Of a stretch of DNA of 64,000 nucleotides, positions 8,242 to 16,379 are shown piece by piece (the first letter of the stretch is position 1; each line of letters opens with the position of its first letter). The stretch is from Paenibacillus xylanexedens (GTDB lineage: Bacteria; Bacillota; Bacilli; Paenibacillales; Paenibacillaceae): assembly GCF_001908275.1 (NCBI RefSeq), contig NZ_CP018620.1, positions 5,394,001-5,458,000 on the forward strand, written 5' to 3'. Below the pieces are notes generated by a model that did not search any database, had not been told where the DNA came from, and saw nothing but the letters and a program-made list of their open reading frames with translations. The translations under genes and the position numbers were made by a program.

Positions 8242-10461
8242 TTATTCGATCTGAAAACTAGGAATTTTTTCGTAACTCTTCTTCATTTTTTCGTAGCTTA
8301 GCTTCAGCCGTTCACTATACTGCACCTGCTCCCAAGGTTGCCAGCTATATACCGGCAAAGTCTTCAGGTCCAGGGTCGTCTGTTCACCCCCAGGCCAAGA
8401 TACTTTCTTCGTGGCGCGGTCCGTTAACCACGGAATGAGGGCAACGCCTTCCACAGCAACTGTAGAGAACTCACGTCCGTTCTTGAGCGGTCCATAGTCG
8501 ATCGCTTGCAGCGAACTCGGATCACCGAACCCGAGTAACATCCAGGGAATTCGCATTTCCACCTGATTGCCGTTATACTGCCATGCCGTTAATGAATCCG
8601 TATCAGGTTGGCCGGGAGCCGTCGTTCCTCGCTTCAATGTTCCGACCTTTTCATTCATGAACGGTTGAGCAGATCGGGTATCCGGCGGTGTCATCCTCAG
8701 GCTGACTGCCAGATTCCATGGGTGGAACAAAACTGCGGAGGCTTGATCTGGCAGCATGTCGTATCCTTCTTTGCCGTACAGGCGCTGATTAAAGTCATAA
8801 TCCTTGGCAATCTCCACCTGTGATTCTTCATCCTGTCCCAGTGTAATTACTGTCTCAAGACCATCACTGAGTGTCCGGCCCGGGAGTAACTTATCAGGTT
8901 GACTGCCTCCAGCAAGTGTATCTGTGCCAATTCGCAGCACTGTCTTCTCCGGGTCAAACGGTTGATCCAAGGTCAGCCCAATATACAGATAGGCTTCATC
9001 ATGAGTCATCTTCATTTCCTGAATGCCGTCCACTTGGCCCTGCCAGGTCGTGACCTCTTCATCCTTCAGATCATCCCAGTCATCCAGTGATCCGTCGATA
9101 GTCAACTGTTCCTGTTTACCGGGGTCCATGGCAAGCAGACCAAACATCTTCTCGTTTGTCAGTACGTTCAGCCAATATGCACGGCGATCAGCCGGGATTT
9201 CCAGTGGCATCGTGTTCCATGTTTTTTTGAACCATTCATCCTGCCACATGAACACAATTGCTCCCGAGTATCCTTCATCATAGATATCCTGCGTCAGTGA
9301 CGCGTCGATATCTCCCTGCTCTACTTCGTTATGTCCACCCTGATTCCGTCCTCCCATACCCAGATGGGAAATACCAAGAGAAGAGGGTACGCCATACTCT
9401 GTAATCATTACAGGCATATCGGAAAACTCGGCTTTCAGCTTGCGCAGATAACTTTTGTACGTGTTGTACTCACCGTTCTCATCCTTGATGGTTTGGAGCG
9501 TTTTATCGATATGGAACAGATCCGGGTAATACGGGTACACATGGTAGGCTGCAAAATAACCTCCCTGCCACGCCTCCGGCTGAATATGTCGGGCATCCAC
9601 ACTGACGAGATCCTCTTCATACAGCGGCTCGCCGGGATGATCCAGCACATCGGTCGTTACCCAGTTGGTGAAAGTCATCGGATGTTCCCACCCATACTTC
9701 TTCTCCAGGACCGCCGTATGATCCAGCAGCTCTGCCAGCCAGTTCTCGAACGGTGACGCTTCTGGACTCGCCGAGAAATGAACTCCCTTATACTGCGGCA
9801 CGTCCGCATGTTTTGCATTTGTGTTGTCTACCATTGCCGGGTCCCATTCCGTCCCCACATGCCAGGCCATCAGGTATTTTCCTGCATTCGTTTTGTATTT
9901 GCCGCTGGACTCTCCCTGCTTGGCAGGAATGTCCGCATCACCATAGACAGCAGATACGGCCTTTTCAATCTCCTGCTTGAACGTCTGCTCAATATGGGCC
10001 GCATAGGCATCCTGTTTCTCAATCAACTCTTCTTCAGGTGACCATATGCCCTGTATAAAATATAACGGTTGCTCCCGGCCGCGGTTATATTCGACCAATG
10101 CGGAGTAGAAAATCGGTTCGTGAACCGTGTATACCCGGATTACATTGGCTCCCAGATCCTCGATCTGCTGGAACCACCGCAAGTAATCCTCTTTGGTCAG
10201 CGGGAATTCTCCCGGGTAATGCCCCGGTGAAGTTGCGCCCAGGTTGACACCTTTGACGAACATCTCCCTCCACGTTCCATCTGGCCCGTATTCCATGAAC
10301 CGGTCTCCATCGGTCTTGAATTTCATCTCCGTGCCGTTCTCCGCTGTGTACGTAACGAGCTTGGGTTGCATATAGTGCCATCCGGCAAATATCCCACCGG
10401 TTACCACCACTGCTCCTGTCAACACCGTTAATAACCAGCGTCTTCGTCTTTGTCTGCTCAT
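8242..10461 (-). CDS. Membrane-anchored glycoside-hydrolase-like protein with C-terminal sugar-binding-like domain
   Basis: 739 aa. Arg-rich N-terminus and one membrane helix (residues about 9-28), then a clan-A-like TIM barrel: VKGVNLGATSPGHYPGEF, LGANVIRVYTVHEP, YLMAWHVGTEWD and the putative nucleophile motif VMITEYGVPS near residue 350. The C-terminal part from about residue 455 starts LTIDGSLDDWDDL, typical of CBM9/DOMON-like modules, and is rich in beta strands. First gene of the leftward cluster, with AGAGGTGA before the ATG. A role in trimming, transferring or anchoring the polysaccharide is likely, but the reaction is not established. Confidence 0.75.
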   Translation of the reverse strand: MSRQRRRRWLLTVLTGAVVVTGGIFAGWHYMQPKLVTYTAENGTEMKFKTDGDRFMEYGPDGTWREMFVKGVNLGATSPGHYPGEFPLTKEDYLRWFQQIEDLGANVIRVYTVHEPIFYSALVEYNRGREQPLYFIQGIWSPEEELIEKQDAYAAHIEQTFKQEIEKAVSAVYGDADIPAKQGESSGKYKTNAGKYLMAWHVGTEWDPAMVDNTNAKHADVPQYKGVHFSASPEASPFENWLAELLDHTAVLEKKYGWEHPMTFTNWVTTDVLDHPGEPLYEEDLVSVDARHIQPEAWQGGYFAAYHVYPYYPDLFHIDKTLQTIKDENGEYNTYKSYLRKLKAEFSDMPVMITEYGVPSSLGISHLGMGGRNQGGHNEVEQGDIDASLTQDIYDEGYSGAIVFMWQDEWFKKTWNTMPLEIPADRRAYWLNVLTNEKMFGLLAMDPGKQEQLTIDGSLDDWDDLKDEEVTTWQGQVDGIQEMKMTHDEAYLYIGLTLDQPFDPEKTVLRIGTDTLAGGSQPDKLLPGRTLSDGLETVITLGQDEESQVEIAKDYDFNQRLYGKEGYDMLPDQASAVLFHPWNLAVSLRMTPPDTRSAQPFMNEKVGTLKRGTTAPGQPDTDSLTAWQYNGNQVEMRIPWMLLGFGDPSSLQAIDYGPLKNGREFSTVAVEGVALIPWLTDRATKKVSWPGGEQTTLDLKTLPVYSWQPWEQVQYSERLKLSYEKMKKSYEKIPSFQIE

Positions 10462-10584
10462 GTCTTTAGATTGCTCACCTCTCTAATATGCATCCTGCTT
10501 CAACATCGAATGGTCCAACATGAAGTTTACGAATCTTTCCGCTTCGGATGTCCGCTTGGTAGAGATGTCAGCGGTGTAGTTCTC

Positions 10585-10613
10585 ACTATAGCGCTAAGAC
10601 TCTGCATTTGTAA
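10585..10613 (-). promoter_or_regulatory. Candidate promoter of the polysaccharide cluster
   Basis: Minus strand: TTACAA (10608-10613), 17-bp spacer, TATAGT (10585-10590). The -10 fits well and the -35 is weak. A start here gives a leader of about 115 nt before the ATG at 10461. Confidence 0.35.
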
Positions 10614-11211
10614 CTAGGCTGATGGAAGCAAACATGAAATGGAACATTCTGCCCATAATTCGTAAAAAGAGCCATCAACTAGCACCGGGAAGCCTCTGAG
10701 ATACGTCTGATTCCCGAACACTAATATCTGCTGGAATCGCATGGTATTGGTGCCCTGCTGATCTTGCAATTCTGGAACCTATATTGTTATGTGCAACGCG
10801 GGTACAGGCAACGTTTGCCGTTTGAACACATACCCCATTAAACGCGAGTCATTATTTAAAGTTGCGGACCTTTTTACAGTATTAACCATAAAGATTACAA
10901 AATTGATACTATAGTCCGATAACGCATCAGCGATATTCCGCGTCACATCAAGGTTTTCTGAAAAATGCAGAAAACCAAAAAAGGACGTCAGTCCCCCTCT
11001 ATAGGACTGTACCCATTTATAAACCTTTTACAAAAACCTAAATGAACGCCCGGTCATCACCCAGAGGTCACAGATCTCTCACATTAAATGTAAAAAAGCA
11101 CATCTTATTTCCTAATTTCTGCCTCTAATATAGCTAATCCATAATTGTGTCCAATTTGCAAAATAATTCCGGTTGCTGCATTTCGAATTGTCGGATATGC
11201 TTATAAAACAA

Positions 11212-11223
11212 GAACACTTGTTC
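11212..11223 (+). promoter_or_regulatory. LexA (DinR) box upstream of the Y-family polymerase
   Basis: GAACACTTGTTC is a perfect match to the Gram-positive LexA half-site pair GAAC-N4-GTTC. It lies 95 bp before the polymerase ATG and overlaps a possible -35 (TTGTTC at 11218-11223, followed by GTTAAT after 17 bp). This predicts repression by LexA and induction by DNA damage. Confidence 0.75.
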
Positions 11224-11318
11224 CATACTGTAAATAAACTGTTAATTATCGATGTTCAAATGAAAATAATTGCTTCTTAACATAATAGCTTAGCATCACG
11301 AATAAGGAGAGAAGTCTT

Positions 11319-12563
11319 ATGCCTCGCCAAGACAGACGTGTCATCATGCTGGCAGACTGCCAGTCATTCTATGCCAGTGTGGAGAAGTCTGCACATCCCG
11401 AATACAAGGACCGCCCCCTCGTAGTCGCGGGAGATCCGGCGCGCCGTTCGGGTATTATTCTTGCGGCCTGTCCACTCGCCAAGTCCTATGGAATTACGAC
11501 AGCAGAACGACTGGGCGAAGCGCTCGCCAAATGTCCGGATGTTGTTGTTGTTCGCCCCCGGATGGCCGAATACATTCGGGTGTCCCTTCATATTACGCGT
11601 ATCCTTCAGTCTTACACGGATCTGGTGGAACCCTATAGTATTGACGAACAGTTTCTCGATGTCACCGGAAGCCTGGATCTGTTCGGTAGTCCCGAGACGA
11701 TTGCCCGTAGCATTCAATCAAGGGTGATGGATGAGACGGGTGTGTACATTCGGATCGGCATCAGTGATACCAAGGTCGTTAGCAAGATGGCCTGTGATCT
11801 GTATGCCAAGAAAGTCCCGGGAGGCATCTGTACGCTACCTCGCAAAGATCTGCCTTCAACGATCTGGGAAAAACCTGTGCGAGACATGTTCATGGTTGGT
11901 TCCCGCATGGCGCAACATCTCTACAAGATGGGCGTGCATACGATCGGTGATCTGGCCCAGACCCCATTGTCCCGACTGAGAGAACGTTGGGGTGTAAATG
12001 GTGAGGTACTGTGGCGTATCGCCCGCGGTATTGACGATTCCCCGGTCAAACCCGGGACCTATGCTCATCAGCAGCAGGGAATCGGACATCAGATGACGCT
12101 GCCCCGGGACTATGACTCCTGGGAAGATATCAAAGTGGTACTGCTTGAACTGGCGGAACTCGTCAGTCGGCGTTCCCGGGACAAATCACTCATGGGCCAT
12201 GTGGTCTCGGTTGGATGTCGCGGACAGGATTATGATCGGCCAACCGGTTTCTCCCGCCAAATGAAGGTGAATGAACCCACCAACATTACGGATGAAGTAT
12301 ACGATGCGGCGGCAGCTCTGTTCCTGCGTCATTGGGACGGATTACCCATCCGCCGCATCAGCGTGTCATTGACCGGACTTGTACCCGATTCCGAAGTGCA
12401 GCTGTCCTGGTTTGATGACCGCGAACGCAAAAGAGAACTGGAACGTGCGACAGATGATATCAAGCGCAGGTACGGAGATACCGCCATCATGCGGGCATCC
12501 TCCCTCTGCTCGTCCGCGCAAGCCCATGAACGTTCTCATAAAATTGGAGGTCATTATAAATGA
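11319..12563 (+). CDS. Y-family DNA polymerase, UvrX/YqjW type
   Basis: 414 aa. The palm starts with VIMLADCQSFYASVE, holding the first catalytic Asp, and continues to YSIDEQFLD with the catalytic Asp-Glu pair near residues 108-110. A helix-hairpin-helix thumb follows (MGVHTIGDLAQTP) and then a little-finger domain. This subgroup bypasses DNA lesions with low fidelity and is found with a YolD-like partner, as here. ATG preceded by GGAGAG. The next gene starts inside this stop (ATGA), so the two are co-translated, and the LexA box upstream points to SOS control. It is closer to UvrX/YqjW than to constitutive DinB. Confidence 0.88.
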   Translation: MPRQDRRVIMLADCQSFYASVEKSAHPEYKDRPLVVAGDPARRSGIILAACPLAKSYGITTAERLGEALAKCPDVVVVRPRMAEYIRVSLHITRILQSYTDLVEPYSIDEQFLDVTGSLDLFGSPETIARSIQSRVMDETGVYIRIGISDTKVVSKMACDLYAKKVPGGICTLPRKDLPSTIWEKPVRDMFMVGSRMAQHLYKMGVHTIGDLAQTPLSRLRERWGVNGEVLWRIARGIDDSPVKPGTYAHQQQGIGHQMTLPRDYDSWEDIKVVLLELAELVSRRSRDKSLMGHVVSVGCRGQDYDRPTGFSRQMKVNEPTNITDEVYDAAAALFLRHWDGLPIRRISVSLTGLVPDSEVQLSWFDDRERKRELERATDDIKRRYGDTAIMRASSLCSSAQAHERSHKIGGHYK

Positions 12564-12901
12564 GTAAAAAATTGCAGCAAAATGGTATCTTCGAATCCTC
12601 ACGCATGATGCTCCCCGAACACCGGGAAGCCTACATTCTTCATCAGGAACAACTTGCTCCTCGTACCCGCCCATCTCTGGATGCCCAGGCCGCGGAAGAA
12701 ATGTCCCGTTTGCTCAGCAACTCGATGATGCTTGGAGATAGGGTCACTATTACGTTGTTTCACGAACATGATGATATCCGTTACACGGGGCAAGTGCTTC
12801 GACTGGACCGTCCGGCCCGTACCCTCAGACTGCTGATGGAAGATGGGTCCCGGGATATTCAGATGAACCTCATTACAGATGTGGCCCTAGCCGATGACTG
12901 A
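12560..12901 (+). CDS. YolD-like protein
   Basis: 113 aa. It has the hallmark F-E-S-S-R-M-M-L-P-E-H-R-E stretch of YolD/YqjX proteins near residues 11-23, then a small beta domain (ITLFHEHDDIRYTGQVLRLD) resembling an OB or SH3-like fold. YolD-like proteins nearly always sit beside UvrX-type polymerases and have been suggested as accessory or control factors (UmuD-like); their biochemical role is unclear. The start overlaps the polymerase stop by four bases. Confidence 0.85.
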   Translation: MSKKLQQNGIFESSRMMLPEHREAYILHQEQLAPRTRPSLDAQAAEEMSRLLSNSMMLGDRVTITLFHEHDDIRYTGQVLRLDRPARTLRLLMEDGSRDIQMNLITDVALADD

Positions 12902-13116
12902 AGGGAGATGTACCCACCCCGATGTTGTGGATATTCCATGATAGATGCAGCATAGCCGTTGCCATGCAGGACTGTCTTCCTACACTTCCAGGTGAATACC
13001 AAAAGCAGCCGACGAGACATATCCAGACCATTCACTTCGTTCTAAAGAAGCAAAATATCAGATATGTGATTCATCGGCTACATATAAGGGTAAAGCTTCT
13101 TTTTCTGAAAAACTTC

Positions 13117-14058
13117 TTAGAAAAAGCTCCAGTCAAATTCCTTGGACAGACGCTCCAGCAGATGCACGCCGGCAATACTGTTGCCTTTGCGATTCAGAGC
13201 CGGGCCAACAAGACCTATGCCGAATTGTCCCGGTACAAGGGTCAAGATCCCTCCGGATACTCCACTTTTGGCGGGCAAACCAACCTCGATTGCAAATTCG
13301 CCTGATGCATTATACATACCACAGGTGGTCATGAAGGTTTTGGCAATCTGAACATAGCGACGAGGGATGAGTTCTTCTCCCGTAATTGGATCTGTTCCAT
13401 TATAGGCCAGAACGAGTGACATTCGAGACAGATCTGCACACGTCACTTCAATGGAGCAATGACGGAAATACACGGCAAGCACGTCTTCAACGTCATCCTT
13501 AATGACCCCGTTGTGCTTCAAAAAGTAGCCAAGTGAACGATTCATATGACCGCTCTCCGATTCGGACTGGAATACCTCTTCGTTATAACCCAACTGATCA
13601 TTATTCGCCAGTTTGCGGAAAAACTCCAGAATGCGACGTGATTTCTCTTCCTTACAGTCTCCTCCAACAAGCGAGGACACCGTAATCGCACCCGCATTAA
13701 TCAATGGATTAAATGGAATACCGGGTTCGACTAGTTCAAGCTTGATCATCGAATCGTAATCGTCGCCTGTCGGTTCTTTTCCTACATTAAAGAAAACCGC
13801 TTCTTCCCCATGATCCATCAGGGCCAGAATAAGGGTAAATACTTTGGAGATACTTTGCATCGTAAATGGGACACCGCAATCCCCTGCCGACACATAGTTT
13901 CCTTCGGCGTCCATGATATGTATACCGAGCTCATCCTGAGAGGCTTTGACAAGCTCCGGGATATACGAAGCCACCTTACCCTGCCCGGTGTGCAAACGAC
14001 TGGTCTCCAGCCACTCCGGCAGTAATGCATTCAGACGTTCCATGGTTGAATTGGACAT
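13117..14058 (-). CDS. glsA: Glutaminase
   Basis: 313 aa, the usual length of bacterial glutaminases. Hydrolyses L-glutamine to glutamate and ammonia. It has the serine-lysine dyad in MQSISKVF near residue 68, the PSGDDYDS-like loop (EPTGDDYDSMIKLE), the NPLINAGAI motif and a C-terminal GQFGIGLVGPALNRKGNS. The fold is beta-lactamase-like and the enzyme is cytoplasmic. GGAGGAG stands 7 nt before the ATG. It is monocistronic; an inverted repeat with a 50-nt loop lies just upstream. Confidence 0.95.
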   Translation of the reverse strand: MSNSTMERLNALLPEWLETSRLHTGQGKVASYIPELVKASQDELGIHIMDAEGNYVSAGDCGVPFTMQSISKVFTLILALMDHGEEAVFFNVGKEPTGDDYDSMIKLELVEPGIPFNPLINAGAITVSSLVGGDCKEEKSRRILEFFRKLANNDQLGYNEEVFQSESESGHMNRSLGYFLKHNGVIKDDVEDVLAVYFRHCSIEVTCADLSRMSLVLAYNGTDPITGEELIPRRYVQIAKTFMTTCGMYNASGEFAIEVGLPAKSGVSGGILTLVPGQFGIGLVGPALNRKGNSIAGVHLLERLSKEFDWSFF

Positions 14059-14090
14059 ATGTCATCTCCTCCACATCTCTATATAAGCAA

Positions 14091-14166
14091 GCATCTTGCA
14101 TGAAATGTGCATGGTGAACCCATGTACCATGATGATAATGAGCTCCATCTACATCATGCAAGATGC
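14091..14166. repeat. 13-bp perfect inverted repeat upstream of glsA
   Basis: GCATCTTGCATGA (14091-14103) and TCATGCAAGATGC (14154-14166) are exact inverses separated by 50 nt. No T tract follows on either strand. It lies between the start of glsA and the end of the acetyltransferase gene, so it could be a regulator site pair or a structured leader of glsA. Confidence 0.55.
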
Positions 14167-14200
14167 CCTATATTATCTGATTACCCTCAGAATAGTCTCT

Positions 14201-14683
14201 TTACCGCTTCATTTGAAGATTTAACTCCAAAATCTCGCCGGGAAGACCATCGTAATCGCCTGTCCAGGTGGATACAAAGTTCTGTCTGGTCAAGATCCGG
14301 CGGGAAGCAGCGTTACCCGGATCGATAACTGCATAGAGGGATCCAATCCCTGCGGCTTGTGCCTGAATAATCAACCGTGACGCTATAGATGTGCCTTGAC
14401 CTTTGCCCCAATGTTCAGGCAGGATCATGTAACCTATCTCAGCCTTGGTCGGGTCCTCCTGATCCGGAATCAATTTGGCATACGCCACACCGGCACCATC
14501 TTCACTAAATACCCGGTAATGTCCGCATGTGGAACGCTCATTAAACTCCAGCATGGTCTCAAATTGCGTTCTCGCCTCTTGCTCAGGTATTGCACGTTCT
14601 GTAATCTGTTTCATTACTTCCATATTGGAAACCAATGCATAATAATCATCAAAATCAGGTTGTGTGTATTTAATGAACTTCAT
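14201..14683 (-). CDS. GNAT-family N-acetyltransferase
   Basis: 160 aa from the ATG at 14683, which has AGAGGAGGC before it; the frame extends upstream without a ribosome site. Acetyl-CoA binding motif A is seen as IGYMILPEHWGKGQGTSIASRL, followed by VIDPGNAASRRILTRQNF, the typical C-terminal half of RimJ/RimL-like enzymes. The substrate is unknown. Confidence 0.85.
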   Translation of the reverse strand: MKFIKYTQPDFDDYYALVSNMEVMKQITERAIPEQEARTQFETMLEFNERSTCGHYRVFSEDGAGVAYAKLIPDQEDPTKAEIGYMILPEHWGKGQGTSIASRLIIQAQAAGIGSLYAVIDPGNAASRRILTRQNFVSTWTGDYDGLPGEILELNLQMKR

Positions 14684-14842
14684 GATATGCCTCCTCTGGG
14701 GTACATAACTTATCTTGGTCTTGTTGAATTCACCTAGAGTATAACAGATGCGAATGATGGAATGCACATAAGGCAACACGCTTGCAGGCAGCCAGATGAT
14801 CCGTTAGGCCAACAAGTCAGCAATCTGACAACTGTAGATACC

Positions 14843-14871
14843 AAAAAGCGGCCTCATCTGGAGACCGCTTT
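14843..14871 (-). terminator. Terminator of the MFS transporter gene
   Basis: Minus strand: AAAGCGGTCTC and GAGGCCGCTTTTT form a stem with loop CAGAT and a T run, 73 bp past the MFS stop. Confidence 0.8.
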
Positions 14872-14943
14872 GTTTACTTTGTTTTTTAATTTGCTTTTTA
14901 AGATGAAGAAATATTCTCTGTTCCGTACTTCCAGTGCATGTTG

Positions 14944-16239
14944 TTAGCTTGCCCGTGATGAAGGGTTAAGGTTCATCTGTTTCTCACGTTGACGTGCACG
15001 ACGACCTTCACCTGGAGGGGTAATGATCAGTGCGAGCAACAGCGAGACAGCGCAGAGTACAGCAATCACGATGAAGGTTAGATGGAATCCGCCCAGCAGG
15101 GCGCTGATGAATGATCCAGCCAAAGCACCAAATCCAAATCCCTGATAGATCACACCATAGTTTTTGCTCTGATTTTTCAGTCCGAAGTAATCAGCCACAA
15201 TCGCCGGGAATACCGTAATGTTACCGCCAAAGCAGAATGCAACGGCCGCCACACAGGCAAAGAAGATCCCGAAGGTCAGTGGAACCAGACTAAGTGTCAT
15301 GACAGCTACGGCTGTAACCAGCAATGCACCAGCGATGACTTTCATTCGTCCTACTTTATCCGACAGCGCACCGAGAATAATACGTCCTGCCGTGTTAAAG
15401 ATCGCAACCATGGCCACTGCATTCGCAGCGGTAGCTACATCAAGACCTGCAAGCTGTACACCGATATCTTTGACAATACCGATCAGATACAGGCCACTCA
15501 TACACGCCGTGAAAAAAATAACAAACAGCATATACGCTTCTTTTGTACGCAGCATCTCTTTCACCGTATAGTCATGACGTGCTACGACTTGTTTGGATCC
15601 TTCCTTGCTTGCCGGAGCCTGTTCACGAACAACCGCTTCGCGGATCAGGAATGATCCCGCAACGACCAGAACCAGAACGATAATGCCCCAGTACATAAAT
15701 GCCTGAGCAGGACCAACGGCACCAATCAATGCCGAGTTCACATATTTGAACAATAAACTACCGGTACCAAAGGCGCCGACTGAGATCCCCGAGATCAGAC
15801 CTTTGCGCTCCGGGAACCATTTGATCAGATTAGACAGCGACGTAATGTACGCCGTACCATCTGCAAAACCAACGACAAATCCAGCCAAAATGTACAGCAG
15901 TGTTAACGAGGTGACTTGGGAACTCAGAATAAGACCCAGCCCAAGCACAACCCCGGCTACACGGATCAGGCGCTGAAGACCCCAACGTTCCTGCAACCGG
16001 CCTGCAAACAATGTGGCAAATGCCAAAGCAAAACTGGTAATTGAAAAAGTTATCGCGACCGAGCTGACGTCCCATCCGAAACGATCAGACAACGGTTGAT
16101 TAAATAAACTCCAAGTATAGATGGTTCCAAGACCCATTTGTACAATGATGGTCCCCAACACAATAAGCCAGCGGTTCATTTTTGTAGGTGCAGATGTTGA
16201 TTCAGGTGTTGATGAAACGGATGAAATGGTTGCTTTCAT
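14944..16239 (-). CDS. MFS transporter, oxalate/formate-antiporter (YhjX-like) family
   Basis: 431 aa with about 12 membrane helices. Typical motifs are GLGTIYTWSLFNQPLSDRFGW after helix 1, FAGRLQERWGLQRLI between helices 2 and 3, and GALSDKVGRMKV between 8 and 9. In E. coli the related YhjX is a carrier switched on by a LytS/LytTR pair responding to pyruvate. Here such a pair lies immediately upstream on the same strand, so pyruvate or a similar small carboxylate is the best guess for the substrate. AAAGGGGAG precedes the ATG. Three 21-bp-spaced repeats and an extended -10 lie in front. Confidence 0.87.
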   Translation of the reverse strand: MKATISSVSSTPESTSAPTKMNRWLIVLGTIIVQMGLGTIYTWSLFNQPLSDRFGWDVSSVAITFSITSFALAFATLFAGRLQERWGLQRLIRVAGVVLGLGLILSSQVTSLTLLYILAGFVVGFADGTAYITSLSNLIKWFPERKGLISGISVGAFGTGSLLFKYVNSALIGAVGPAQAFMYWGIIVLVLVVAGSFLIREAVVREQAPASKEGSKQVVARHDYTVKEMLRTKEAYMLFVIFFTACMSGLYLIGIVKDIGVQLAGLDVATAANAVAMVAIFNTAGRIILGALSDKVGRMKVIAGALLVTAVAVMTLSLVPLTFGIFFACVAAVAFCFGGNITVFPAIVADYFGLKNQSKNYGVIYQGFGFGALAGSFISALLGGFHLTFIVIAVLCAVSLLLALIITPPGEGRRARQREKQMNLNPSSRAS

Positions 16240-16289
16240 CGTGATCTCCCCTTTGCCGATGTCATATACATGAATGCGTTCACAAGCTA

Positions 16290-16297
16290 ATCATACA
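16290..16297 (-). promoter_or_regulatory. Extended -10 element of the MFS gene promoter
   Basis: Minus strand TGTATGAT. No good -35 stands 17 bp upstream, as expected for a promoter needing an activator. The predicted transcript start, about 16283, puts the nearest operator repeat at around -45 to -54. Confidence 0.5.
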
Positions 16298-16325
16298 TGA
16301 AAGGGGATTCATTACACCGTTTTGA

Positions 16326-16379
16326 GCATGAGTTGCATCAGATGCGGAATGAAATGCTTCTAGATGCGCATGAGTTGCC
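16326..16379 (-). promoter_or_regulatory. Triple direct repeat with exact 21-bp period, candidate LytTR operator
   Basis: Minus strand units GGCAACTCAT (16370-16379), AGCATTTCAT (16349-16358) and TGCAACTCAT (16328-16337), each separated by 11 bp. The 21-bp period places all units on one face of the helix. From memory, the E. coli YpdB site is two GGCATTTCAT-like units with an 11-bp gap; the middle unit here matches it at nine of ten bases. The outermost unit lies within the last codons of the response-regulator gene. Confidence 0.65.

Larger units (their letters stand above)
10462..11318. other. 857-bp intergenic region between divergent genes
   Basis: Separates the leftward polysaccharide cluster from the rightward polymerase operon. 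It holds a candidate leftward promoter (10585-10613), a perfect 9-bp hairpin GGTTTTCTG / CAGAAAACC (10952-10976) without a T tract on either side, and a LexA box (11212-11223). On the minus strand, codons run open from just after a stop to the TAG at about 10485, ending ...DHSMLKQDAY, but no start codon with a ribosome site was found. I looked for a c-di-GMP riboswitch here and saw none. Confidence 0.6.

Noticed and set aside
10462..10600. Possible small gene in the leader of the polysaccharide cluster (ending ...DHSMLKQDAY)
   Set aside because: Open for about 35 codons only after a stop, with no usable start. Left as a note in the intergenic entry.
10462..11318. c-di-GMP riboswitch upstream of the polysaccharide cluster
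   Set aside because: Looked for on both strands because of the GGDEF-like protein; no GEMM-type conserved segments seen.
13080..13116. Terminator after glsA (CTTTTTCT / AGAAAAAG)
   Set aside because: The left arm lies in the last codons of glsA and no T tract follows the stem.
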